Source: Deltaproteobacteria bacterium (lineage in GTDB: Bacteria; UBA10199; SPLOWO2-01-44-7). Taken from it: a stretch of DNA of 34,036 nt. The first letter of the stretch is position 1, and the number at the start of each line of letters is the position of its first letter. Shown here in pieces: positions 1 to 7,817 of the stretch. The stretch covers positions 1 through 34,036 of the forward strand of contig JAUSII010000011.1 in the NCBI GenBank assembly GCA_030648035.1, given 5' to 3'. The translations under genes and the position numbers were made by a program. Under the pieces are notes generated by a model that saw only the letters and a list, made by a program, of their open reading frames with translations, was not told the DNA's origin and did not search any database.

Positions 1-98
1 TTTTTTTGCAAATTCGATATATTCTTGGGGGTTGTTTGGGGGTGGTTTTTGTCGCCCCCCCTGACTCTAGCGAGCGTCGGGCTTTGCCCGCGCGAGCG

Positions 99-1346
99 TT
101 ACAGGTTGTCCTGGCCGATCACTCGAAATTTAGAAAGCGGAACGATAAATTTTCCGCCCGACTGGAAAAATGCTTTTTCTCTGGCGACAAATTCCTTCAC
201 GAAGGCCCACGGCAGAATCAAAAAGTAATCGGGCTTTGCGTTTCTCGCCTCGTCTTCAGAGATGATGGGAATATTGGTCCCGATCATTTTTTTGCCCCAC
301 TTGACCGGGTTTCTCTCCGCTGCGGCGGTAATCAGATTGAAGTCGAGACCAAAAAATTGCAGAAGCGAATTGCCACGGGTGGAGGCACCATAAGCATAAA
401 CTTTTTTTCCCTCTTTGACCGCCTTGCGGATGAAATCGGATGTCTGCGATTTCATGTCGGCGATACTCGCGGCGAACGCGTCATAAATTTCCGGTGAACT
501 CAATGGAGCCTCGGATAATCTCAACTCCTGAACTCTGTCAGTCACAGGATATTGCCCCTTGTGACCGATGTAGGCGCGAAAACTGCCACCGTTCAGATCG
601 TTAAGCTCCACATCAAAAACTTCCAGATTGTGGCGGCGGAGTAAAAATTCGAGCGAAGAGAGAGAATAATATTCGAGATGCTCATGGCTGATGTTGTCAA
701 AGGCGTTCAACGCCAGCATCGATTTGAGATAATTCATCTGGTTGATCCAGACACCATCTTTGGCCAGAACATTTTTAATGTCGTCCACAAACTGGTTCGG
801 ATTTTCCAGATCATAAAACATCGCGATACTGGTGACGATCTTGGCCTTTTTGCCCGGAAAATTTTCAGAAAAACTTTTCTGATTGAAATAATCGTTGATG
901 ATTGAGGAGGTTCCCTGCCTTGCCTCCGGCATCAGGTTTAAAGCCGGCTCAAAACCAACTGTGACCAGACCCTCCTGATTGTAGGTGCGAAGCAGTGTCC
1001 CGTCGTTGGCACCGATATCGACAACGATATCGCCAGAAACCAACGGCACTTTTTTCTTCGCCTGCGTTGTGATGTCGGTCAGGGCATTGCGCATGGTCTG
1101 ATTGATTCCCGACTTATACCAGAAGTTGCGATAGAGCAGATCAGGATCAACGGTGTGCTTCAACTGCACCAGAGAGCAGGCCTTGTTTTCGCAAAGCATC
1201 ATATCGAGCGGAGCCAGAATCCCCTCTTCTTTGGAATCTCCGTCCAGAAAATTGATGATGTATTGCTCGCCCAACGCCAGAATTTTTTTCAGTTTGTCTC
1301 CACCGCAGACGCGGCAGGTTTCTCTTGTCGTGTAGATGTCAGTCAT
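99..1346 (-). CDS. SAM-dependent sugar C-methyltransferase (TylC3/NovU/TcaB9 type)
   Basis: Predicted cytoplasmic enzyme of 415 residues that transfers a methyl group from SAM to a carbon of a keto-deoxy nucleotide sugar. Three family parts are visible: an N-terminal zinc site (CRVCGG at 11-16, second Cys pair at 52 and 57), a SAM-binding loop VDIGANDGT at 109-117, and a C-terminal domain. The family signatures SGINQTMR and HEHLEYYSL, the latter carrying the presumed catalytic His/Glu, are present. The ATG at 1346 was chosen because AAGGAG (1359-1354) precedes it and the first Cys pair follows; a longer frame to 1403 would start inside the upstream gene. It lies one base after the stop of the upstream reductase and is the last gene of the run in the window. 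The family methylates 4-keto-6-deoxy sugars, which fits the dehydratase upstream. The exact substrate is unknown. Confidence 0.88.
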   Translation of the reverse strand: MTDIYTTRETCRVCGGDKLKKILALGEQYIINFLDGDSKEEGILAPLDMMLCENKACSLVQLKHTVDPDLLYRNFWYKSGINQTMRNALTDITTQAKKKVPLVSGDIVVDIGANDGTLLRTYNQEGLVTVGFEPALNLMPEARQGTSSIINDYFNQKSFSENFPGKKAKIVTSIAMFYDLENPNQFVDDIKNVLAKDGVWINQMNYLKSMLALNAFDNISHEHLEYYSLSSLEFLLRRHNLEVFDVELNDLNGGSFRAYIGHKGQYPVTDRVQELRLSEAPLSSPEIYDAFAASIADMKSQTSDFIRKAVKEGKKVYAYGASTRGNSLLQFFGLDFNLITAAAERNPVKWGKKMIGTNIPIISEDEARNAKPDYFLILPWAFVKEFVAREKAFFQSGGKFIVPLSKFRVIGQDNL

Positions 1347-1347
1347 T

Positions 1348-2319
1348 TTAATTCTCCTTTTTTGTTTTCTGTTTTTGAACCCACTCCGGGTAATAACCAC
1401 CAAACCAGTCGATCGTCTTTTTCAATCCCTCTTTAAAAGGGGTCTTGGGCTCCCAACCCATGGCCTGCCTGATTTTACTGATGTCGGTCACCTTATATCC
1501 GGCTCCGTCGGGTTTGGTGGTGTCCCACACAATTTTTCCCTTGAAACCGGAGACCTCTGCAATCGTCTCTGCCAATTCTTTCATGGTGATGCCGTGTCCA
1601 ACGCCGACGTTGATCGGTTCCACATCATTATAGGATTCTGTCGCGCGAAACACCGCATCGGCGCAATCTGCCACATACAAAAATTCCCGCACCGTTTTGC
1701 CGGTCCCCCAGCAGACCACTTCCGGCAGATTTTTCAGTGCCGCTTCATAAAAACGGGGAATCATCGAAGAGACAACATGGCTCAACTCTGGATCAAACTT
1801 GTCTTCCGGGCCGTAGAGATTGGCCAAGACCAGGTGAATCGAATTAAAATCAAACTGTTCTTTGAAAGATTTGCCTCCCATCAGAAGGGCCAGCTTTGAA
1901 AAGCCGTAATACTGAACACTCGGATGCATGGGGGCTTTGAGCAAATCCTCTTCTTTGAAAGGACCCGGAAGAGTGTCGGAATAAACGCAGGCCGAACCGA
2001 TGTTGACCAGTTTTTGAACGTTGTATTTGTGCGCCATTTCAAAAATGTTACAGACGATCTGCAGATTTTTCAGGAAGACATCGGCCGGATAGAGACGGCT
2101 GAAATGGATGCCACCCAAGAGACCGGCCGCATGGACAACAATGTCTGGCTTTACTCCTGAAAAAAGACGATCGACCGATTCCCGATTGGAGAGATCACAT
2201 TTGGAACTGGGCAGAGACAAAACTTCCGCACCCGCCTCTCCAAAACGTTTCTGAAGATGGCGTCCCAAAAAACCATTGCCACCGGTGATATAAACTTTTT
2301 TGCCGGATACATTGTTCAT
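1348..2319 (-). CDS. NAD(P)-dependent SDR, GDP-L-fucose synthase-like reductase/epimerase (copy 1)
   Basis: Extended short-chain dehydrogenase of 323 residues. It has the N-terminal NAD(P) loop TGGNGFLG, the GSACVYS serine/cysteine segment, the YYGFSK catalytic Tyr/Lys and the C-terminal EPINVG and KPDGA segments shared by the Fcl/ColC group. That group epimerises and reduces 4-keto-6-deoxy nucleotide sugars. The protein is a clear paralog of the one at 7805-8743, with many shared blocks such as VREFLYV and GFKG, but it diverges around the active site (GSAC against GSSC), so the two probably act on different intermediates. No good ribosome-binding site precedes the ATG. The gene follows the inverted-repeat element and is the only gene in this run separated from its upstream neighbour by more than 50 bases. 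Sugar specificity cannot be read from the sequence. Confidence 0.82.
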   Translation of the reverse strand: MNNVSGKKVYITGGNGFLGRHLQKRFGEAGAEVLSLPSSKCDLSNRESVDRLFSGVKPDIVVHAAGLLGGIHFSRLYPADVFLKNLQIVCNIFEMAHKYNVQKLVNIGSACVYSDTLPGPFKEEDLLKAPMHPSVQYYGFSKLALLMGGKSFKEQFDFNSIHLVLANLYGPEDKFDPELSHVVSSMIPRFYEAALKNLPEVVCWGTGKTVREFLYVADCADAVFRATESYNDVEPINVGVGHGITMKELAETIAEVSGFKGKIVWDTTKPDGAGYKVTDISKIRQAMGWEPKTPFKEGLKKTIDWFGGYYPEWVQKQKTKKEN

Positions 2320-2338
2320 AGATGAGTCACTTAGACGT

Positions 2339-2498
2339 CTGCTGAATGGGATGCGTGTGTGTGGTTCAAAAAGACGCGGCCGATTTTGGGTCGACCCAAA
2401 ATCGCCGCTCGCATGGTGGCGATTTTACTTTTGATCCCGGATGTTAAAATCGCCATCCGTACGCTTTTTTCACCACACACACGCATCCCATTCAGCAG
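2339..2498. repeat. 160-bp nested palindromic element with perfect 26-bp terminal inverted repeats
   Basis: Bases 2339-2364 are the exact reverse complement of 2473-2498 (26 of 26), and the match continues imperfectly inward through an A-run. Inside lies a perfect 24-bp palindrome at 2381-2404 centred on TCGA. There is also an 11-bp inverted repeat (2417-2427 with 2445-2455) and an alternative 9-bp pairing of 2398-2406 with 2418-2426. No coding frame, transposase or obvious target-site duplication was seen at the ends. It sits between two genes of the same operon. It could be a MITE or REP-like element, a strong RNA structure in the operon transcript, or an invertible segment. Confidence 0.85.
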
Positions 2499-2508
2499 GT
2501 ATCTCAAA

Positions 2509-3879
2509 TTAATTCCAAAGTTTGATTAAACGATCTGTCAATTGTTTGTTCTGCGGCCCGATGCCGATGGCGACATAGTCTATGGCTTTGTTTTGTCCGA
2601 TGGTTTCGGAAAATTGCCTCCAGACATCGATCACCACCGGTTTTCTTGCCGTGGAGAGAAGCGACAGAGGGAGATTTTGAAAACCGGCATCGGGTGTCGT
2701 CACCACCACCACGTTTGCATCTTTTAGAGCCTCTTCCACCGAAGAGGCATAGCCAATTTTTTCCTGGAGTTTTTGCCGGGCCGATTCCATCGCCTTGGGA
2801 TCGTAGGCGACCACATTGAAACCGCGATCTGCCAATAGAGAAGCAAGCTCAATCCCTTGTGATTCTTCTATCACCCAGGTTGCCGGTTTGTAGGCCAGTC
2901 CCAAAAGGGCCACACGAGAACCCGGGGCGGCAGACTTGAGCACTATATTCAGAATGCGCTCCGAGATGGACCGGTTGAAACGATCAACCGATTCCGGAAT
3001 AGCAATCTCCTGATTCAAACTTTTGGCCAGATAAGAAAGGGCCACATTATCTCTTGGCAGGCAGGGTCCACCATATCCCATGCCGCCATTCAGCGATCTT
3101 TTTCCGACACCGCCAAAGAGTCCCAGCGCTTTTGTCACATCGTTGACATTGCCGCCCGGCAATTGTTCGCAGAGAGCGGCCAACATATTGGCGAACGAAA
3201 TTTTCATCGTCATAAAACTGTTGACGGAGACCTTGGTCAACTCTGCATTCATGATGTTCATGCGCGCGGCGGGGGCATGATTGTCACTGATTTTTTCATA
3301 AAAAGATTCTAGCATGTCGCCCGCCTTTTTGTCCGACTCCCCGATCAAAACAAAATCGGGATTGAGAAAATCGCGGATGACGCTCCCCAGCGCGATGAAT
3401 TCGGGGCTATAGCAGAGACCAAAATCAGTCCCACATTTTTTGCCCGATTCTTTTTCCAAAACAGGAAGAAGGCCCAGCTCGGTTCCCCCCGGCAAGACAG
3501 TGCTGGTCATCACCACCAGGTGATAACCTTTTTTATTTTTCAGCGCGCGGCCAATTTCCTTGAAAGATTCCCTCGCATATTTGAGGGAGAAACTGCCATT
3601 GGATTCACTGGGCGTCGGCACAATCACGAAAGTGGCATCACTATTTTGAATGGCCTCTGCATAATCGGTGGTCGCCTTCAGTTTTGTTTTGCAGGCGGCG
3701 ATCATGTCACTCAAACCGGTCTCATCCACGGGGGCTTCGCCGTTATTAACCGCCGCAACCGATTTGGGATTCAAATCGACGCCAATTGTTTCAAACCCCT
3801 TGTGGGCAAAACAGGCCGCCATACAGGCTCCAAGCTTGCCCAAACCGATGACAGATGTTCTAAACATTGGAGTATTCAT
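2509..3879 (-). CDS. Nucleotide-sugar 6-dehydrogenase (UDP-glucose/GDP-mannose dehydrogenase family)
   Basis: A 456-residue enzyme of the family that oxidises C6 of a nucleotide sugar to a uronic acid in two NAD-dependent steps. Visible features are the N-terminal Rossmann loop VIGLGKLG, the segment SPEFIALGS, Lys216 and Asn220 in the central helix, and the catalytic Cys273 in GYGGPCLPRD. The usual Lys before the final Asp of that motif is Arg here. The C-terminal UDP-binding-type domain is present (VALLGLAYKP). The ATG at 3879 overlaps the previous gene by 20 bases; a second ATG at 3867, just before the Rossmann strand, is equally plausible, and neither has a clear ribosome-binding site. A uronic acid would add negative charge to the polymer. 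Whether the substrate is UDP- or GDP-linked is unresolved. Confidence 0.86.
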   Translation of the reverse strand: MNTPMFRTSVIGLGKLGACMAACFAHKGFETIGVDLNPKSVAAVNNGEAPVDETGLSDMIAACKTKLKATTDYAEAIQNSDATFVIVPTPSESNGSFSLKYARESFKEIGRALKNKKGYHLVVMTSTVLPGGTELGLLPVLEKESGKKCGTDFGLCYSPEFIALGSVIRDFLNPDFVLIGESDKKAGDMLESFYEKISDNHAPAARMNIMNAELTKVSVNSFMTMKISFANMLAALCEQLPGGNVNDVTKALGLFGGVGKRSLNGGMGYGGPCLPRDNVALSYLAKSLNQEIAIPESVDRFNRSISERILNIVLKSAAPGSRVALLGLAYKPATWVIEESQGIELASLLADRGFNVVAYDPKAMESARQKLQEKIGYASSVEEALKDANVVVVTTPDAGFQNLPLSLLSTARKPVVIDVWRQFSETIGQNKAIDYVAIGIGPQNKQLTDRLIKLWN

Positions 3880-4789
3880 TGTGAATGTCGAGCAGGCTGG
3901 AAACCTTGATTAATTCATCAATCCCATCTTCCATGGAAATGCTGATATCAAATCCCAGGGCATTGATCTTTCTATAGGAGACCTCGTAGTTTCTTTTGTC
4001 TTCGTCGCTACCAAATTCGGCGAAGTGAAGATAATAATCGACCTTCTTTTTGACAATGAGAGCGATCTCCTCTTTTGAATAATTCATTTTTTCAGATCCG
4101 ACATTGTAAACGTTGTCTTTGAGCTTCGAATAATTGTCGATGGCGAAAAGAAAACTGCGGACCATATCCTGAACATGAATGAAGGTTCGTTTGAAGTTTT
4201 TCTCATAGACGGTCATGTTTTTGTTGCGAACGGCCTGATAGACGAAATCGTTAATCAACAGATCGAGTCGCATGCGGTTGGAGGCCCCGAAGGCGGTGGC
4301 AAAGCGATAGCAGATCACATTGCCGCTGTTCATCAGATGTTGTTCCGCCTTGGTCTTGGTCTCTCCATAAAGAGAGATGGGGTTGAGCGGCGTCTCTTCG
4401 GTGCAGACCTGGCTGGTCACCGCACCATAGTTACTTCCGGTGGAACCGAACAGGATCGGAATATTTTTATCCCTCGTTTTTTCGAGGAGAAAGGTTGCCT
4501 CACAGTTGACGCTCCGGGCCAAATCGGGATTTTTCTTGCAGGCGGGATAACCGACAATGGCGGCCAGATGGATGATCAGATCAATCCCTTTCAAGGCCCC
4601 TTCCACGGCACTTTTTTCCCGCACATCACCACGAATCAGTTCAAAATTTTTATTGAGCAGGGAGGGGATCAATCCTCTGCCGCCATACATCAGGTTGTCG
4701 AGCACTCTCACCGAATGATTCTTTTTGAGAAGTTCCGGAATCAACACGCTCCCTACATAGCCAGCACCGCCCGTCACCAGAATATTCAT
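3860..4789 (-). CDS. NAD-dependent sugar epimerase/dehydrogenase (extended SDR, copy 1 of the Cj1427-like pair)
   Basis: An SDR of 309 residues with the NAD loop TGGAGYVG, GSTGSNYG as the Ser/Thr active-site strand and YGETKTKAE as the Tyr/Lys motif. The block RMRLDLLINDFVY and the following FKRTFIHV segment are nearly identical to those in the gene at 6885-7817, so the two are paralogs. Family members oxidise or epimerise nucleotide-linked hexoses or heptoses. From memory, the paralog resembles the Campylobacter Cj1427-type GDP-heptose C4 dehydrogenase, and this copy is more divergent. It starts with an ATGA overlap with the glycosyltransferase upstream and ends inside the dehydrogenase gene downstream, so translation is probably coupled. 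Confidence 0.8.
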   Translation of the reverse strand: MNILVTGGAGYVGSVLIPELLKKNHSVRVLDNLMYGGRGLIPSLLNKNFELIRGDVREKSAVEGALKGIDLIIHLAAIVGYPACKKNPDLARSVNCEATFLLEKTRDKNIPILFGSTGSNYGAVTSQVCTEETPLNPISLYGETKTKAEQHLMNSGNVICYRFATAFGASNRMRLDLLINDFVYQAVRNKNMTVYEKNFKRTFIHVQDMVRSFLFAIDNYSKLKDNVYNVGSEKMNYSKEEIALIVKKKVDYYLHFAEFGSDEDKRNYEVSYRKINALGFDISISMEDGIDELIKVSSLLDIHNEYSNV

Positions 4790-5868
4790 AAACCCCCCTC
4801 TTTTGTGTTCGATACCAGCGAATGGACCGGCATGAAATTTTTATGAAAACGCGATGAAGGCCTCATCATGGCCTCCAGAGCGCATTCCTCTTTGCAGGAT
4901 CGAAACAACCGCCACAGTCTTTTTAATGAAGGAATATGCTTCAACCGTTTTTTTGCATTCTCACGCCACCCCATTTTATTGTTTTGCTGTTTCAATTTTG
5001 AAGATCCCCACCTGGCAATATAATTCCACAAGGCCTGCTTGACAATACTTCCGGCCAGCAAAGATGGGACACCCTTCGCTTCCAAATCCTGGGCCAGTTG
5101 TTTTTTAAGAATTTGAATACCTTCCACCCAAGCCGCACAGCTGATCAGATCAAACCAATCGGGAAAAAGATAACGCGACTCATGAACCTGACGAATATAA
5201 TGGAGAGAATCGAGACGTTTTAATTTTCCCTGAACAACCAGTGAACAGGACAAAAGAAGTTCGCCAAAAAAAAGGGAGGCCCTCCAGTCGGTATCTCCGA
5301 ATCGGGCTTCTTTTTTGATAAGGGAAGTATTCCTTAACGCCTTTTCCATCATTTCCTTCCGGCAGACGGCATGAAATGTCGATGTATACTGGGATAAATG
5401 CGTCATCAATCTCTCCCCCGCTCCATTCTCTTCAATCCCGTATGCCGGATAAAAACTGGCCGCATCGAAAGCACCATAGGAACCGGTATTATTCAACTTG
5501 AACAACACCGCATTGCCGCAACAGCCAAAATAATCGGGATGAGACTCCATGAAAGAGAGGCATTCTTCGATAACATCGGGGACCAGAAAATCATCGTCGG
5601 CCAGATAGGAAACATAAGGAGTGGAAACTTTGTCAGCAATGATGGTCTGCATGACTTCATAATTGTTCATGTTGGGACAATAAACATATTCGGCCTTCAG
5701 CTGCCCTTTGAGATTTTCGATGGCTGAAAGAATCTGTTCACGATCCTTTTGGTCTTCACTCGAATCCCCGATATAGATGCAATGCGGAAAAGACTGCCCG
5801 GCATAATAGTCCAGAAGCCTCTTCACAAACTGGGGGCGATTCATTGTCGGAACAATAATGGAAATCAT
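4786..5868 (-). CDS. Family 2 glycosyltransferase (TIGR00180-like)
   Basis: A 360-residue GT-A fold enzyme expected to transfer a sugar from a nucleotide donor onto a growing glycan at the cytoplasmic face. The N-terminus ISIIVPTMNRPQFV is the first strand of a GT2 domain, and YLADDDFLVP carries the metal- and nucleotide-binding acidic triad. FGDTDWR is a likely second acidic site. The C-terminal 100 residues are basic and Trp/Arg-rich and could touch the membrane. Six bases separate it from the kinase gene upstream, and it shares ATGA with the SDR downstream. It is the only glycosyltransferase inside the sugar-nucleotide run. The overall layout recalls glycosyltransferases labelled TIGR00180, a recollection that was not searched. 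Confidence 0.82.
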   Translation of the reverse strand: MISIIVPTMNRPQFVKRLLDYYAGQSFPHCIYIGDSSEDQKDREQILSAIENLKGQLKAEYVYCPNMNNYEVMQTIIADKVSTPYVSYLADDDFLVPDVIEECLSFMESHPDYFGCCGNAVLFKLNNTGSYGAFDAASFYPAYGIEENGAGERLMTHLSQYTSTFHAVCRKEMMEKALRNTSLIKKEARFGDTDWRASLFFGELLLSCSLVVQGKLKRLDSLHYIRQVHESRYLFPDWFDLISCAAWVEGIQILKKQLAQDLEAKGVPSLLAGSIVKQALWNYIARWGSSKLKQQNNKMGWRENAKKRLKHIPSLKRLWRLFRSCKEECALEAMMRPSSRFHKNFMPVHSLVSNTKEGGL

Positions 5869-5874
5869 GAATTT

Positions 5875-6876
5875 TTAGGCGGCGCCGACACCGTCGGCTT
5901 CTCGATAGATAAGCTGACTTCCCAGATTTTCAAAACGGAAAGGGACATGCAAAAGATGTTTCAAAGCCTCTTTGATTCCGGAATGCATTTCGGGTTTTGC
6001 AAACAGAAGAAGAAAGCCACCGCCACCCGCTCCCAGTATTTTACCGCCAATGGCGCCAGCCTTGAGGGCTGCATCATAAGACTCATCGATGGCAGCGTTG
6101 GAAATTTTTCCGGTCAGGCTTCTTTTGAGCTTCCAGCTCTCACCGATCAACTTTCCAAATTGCACCAGATCGGCATTCCCTGTCAAAAGACGGATTGCTT
6201 CCCCCACCATCTGATACATCGTTTTCAGTTCTGCCGTTTTGTCTTTTGTCTTTTCAATCTGTTCTTTGGCGATGTCGGAAGCTGTCCTCACCAGGCCGGT
6301 GTAGAACAAAAGGAGATGATCTTGTAATGCATTCAATCTCTCTTGGGGCAAAATGATGGGGGTCAGATGAAACTGGTTCTCTCCCTGAAAATTGATGCGA
6401 TTGAAACCACCGTGCGCCGCCATAATCTGATCCTGGCAACCGACACTCTCATTCAATATTTTTTGTTCGATGGTAATCGCATCAAGAGCCAACTGCTGTT
6501 TGCTGGCCAGCATCCCCTTCAACCCATAGAGCGAGTGAAGCAATCCCACGGTAAAAGTGGAACTCGATCCCAAACCGGAGCGAGCCGGCAGATCGGCATC
6601 GTGATGCAGAGCGATGCCGCGATTTATTTCCAGAAATTCCAGCGTCGCCTTTGCGGAAGGGTGTTGGATTTCCGCCACATCCTTCACAAGTTCTATCTTC
6701 GACCAGACGATACGACTTTTATAATCGAAGAAAGGGGGAAGATAGCGAACGCTCAAATAGCAATATTTATTGATGGTGGTGGCCAGCACGGCCCCCTCAT
6801 GTTCCTGGTACCAGACCGGATAGTCGGTCCCTCCCCCGAAAAATGAAATACGAAATGGTGTTCGGCTGATGATCAT
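5875..6876 (-). CDS. hddA: GHMP-family heptose kinase (HddA-like, D-glycero-D-manno-heptose 7-phosphate kinase)
   Basis: A 333-residue sugar kinase. It starts with the typical MIISRTPFRISFFGGGTDYP block, has the ATP-binding GHMP motif PARSGLGSSS at 97-106 and ends with the glycine-rich third motif KILGAGGGGF. These are hallmarks of HddA, which phosphorylates D-glycero-D-manno-heptose 7-phosphate at C1 on the way to GDP-heptose. The ATG at 6876 was preferred over a frame reaching 6927 because the family begins exactly here and the longer form would run into the previous gene. It lies eight bases after the Cj1427-like SDR. A GMP/CMP-type transferase (11929-12663) and a SIS isomerase (14370-14981) in the same run support a heptose role. 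No GmhB-like phosphatase is visible in the window. Confidence 0.88.
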   Translation of the reverse strand: MIISRTPFRISFFGGGTDYPVWYQEHEGAVLATTINKYCYLSVRYLPPFFDYKSRIVWSKIELVKDVAEIQHPSAKATLEFLEINRGIALHHDADLPARSGLGSSSTFTVGLLHSLYGLKGMLASKQQLALDAITIEQKILNESVGCQDQIMAAHGGFNRINFQGENQFHLTPIILPQERLNALQDHLLLFYTGLVRTASDIAKEQIEKTKDKTAELKTMYQMVGEAIRLLTGNADLVQFGKLIGESWKLKRSLTGKISNAAIDESYDAALKAGAIGGKILGAGGGGFLLLFAKPEMHSGIKEALKHLLHVPFRFENLGSQLIYREADGVGAA

Positions 6877-6884
6877 TATCGAAT

Positions 6885-7817
6885 CTAGATGTTGGCGTAC
6901 ATGCTTCTTTTGATGATGGTGTAACATTTCACCAGTTCTTTGATACCCCGCTCCAGATTCCAGTCGGGGGTATAACCGGTCGACAGAATTCTGGCATTCG
7001 AAACGATATAGTCCCGTTTGTCAGGGTCCTCCCCGATGGGAGCCTCCAGAAATGCAAATTTCGGAATCATTTTCTGAATCAGCTGGCAGAGTTCCACTTT
7101 GGAAAGATTGGCATCCTCCAGACCGACATTATAGGGTCTGTCTTTCATCGATTCAAAATTGGAAATGCCATGACAGAAAACTTTGGCGACATCGCGCACA
7201 TGAATAAAATTTCTTTTGAAATGTCCCTCAAACAAAACGGCGGTGCGATCAAAAACGGCGCGATAGACAAAATCGTTGACCAAAAGATCGAGTCGCATGC
7301 GTGGAGAGACGCCAAACACCGTCGCCAATCTGAAAGAAATGGCATTGCCGCGATCCAGCACCACCTGCTCGGCCTTGACTTTGGTCTCTCCATAAAGAGA
7401 AATCGGTTTCAAGGGAGATTCTTCGGTGCAAAATTTCCCTTTTTCACCGATGCCGTAACCGCTGTTGGTCACCGGATAGAGAATCTGTTGGGAAGGGGAT
7501 GACAAACGGCAAAGAAGGCGAATCGCCTCCAGATTTACGGTCACCGCGGCGGTTCTATCCATGTCACAAAGTGGCGCTCCCACCAATGCGGCGAGCGGAA
7601 TAATCACATCTTTATCTTTGAGCAGAGGCTTTAAAGTATTTTCGTCGCGGCAATCTCCGCGAACGACATTGAATGTTTCATAGGAACAGCAATCGAGCAG
7701 ACTGTTCTGGCTGTATAAAAAATTATCCAGCACCGTGACCTCAAAGCCCTTGTCCAAAAAAACTTTGGTTAACACAGAGCCGATATATCCGGCACCGCCC
7801 GTTATCAATATGCGCAT
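6885..7817 (-). CDS. NAD-dependent SDR resembling Cj1427-type GDP-heptose C4 dehydrogenase
   Basis: An extended SDR of 310 residues with the loop TGGAGYIGSVL, the active-site strand VTNSGYGIGE and the Tyr/Lys motif YGETKVKAE. The blocks PLAALVGAPLC, SPRMRLDLLVNDF and GEDPDKRDY match what I remember of Campylobacter jejuni Cj1427, which oxidises C4 of GDP-D-glycero-D-manno-heptose. Here it directly precedes the heptose kinase. The ATG at 7817 is preceded by AAGGAG (7829-7824), so an upstream in-frame extension to 7958 is rejected. It overlaps the end of the reductase gene by 13 bases. It is a paralog of 3860-4789 and keeps the PLAALVGAPLC block more faithfully. The substrate assignment is by resemblance only. 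Confidence 0.83.
   Translation of the reverse strand: MRILITGGAGYIGSVLTKVFLDKGFEVTVLDNFLYSQNSLLDCCSYETFNVVRGDCRDENTLKPLLKDKDVIIPLAALVGAPLCDMDRTAAVTVNLEAIRLLCRLSSPSQQILYPVTNSGYGIGEKGKFCTEESPLKPISLYGETKVKAEQVVLDRGNAISFRLATVFGVSPRMRLDLLVNDFVYRAVFDRTAVLFEGHFKRNFIHVRDVAKVFCHGISNFESMKDRPYNVGLEDANLSKVELCQLIQKMIPKFAFLEAPIGEDPDKRDYIVSNARILSTGYTPDWNLERGIKELVKCYTIIKRSMYANI

Noticed and set aside
78-90. Small hairpin CGGGC-TTT-GCCCG after the C-methyltransferase stop, considered as an operon terminator
   Set aside because: On the minus strand the 5-bp stem is not followed by a T-run; the nearest homopolymer is A-rich in that direction, so it does not fit an intrinsic terminator.
2339-2498. Integron attC site or intact insertion sequence
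   Set aside because: The core GTTRRRY pattern of attC was not found, and there is no transposase frame or clear target-site duplication.
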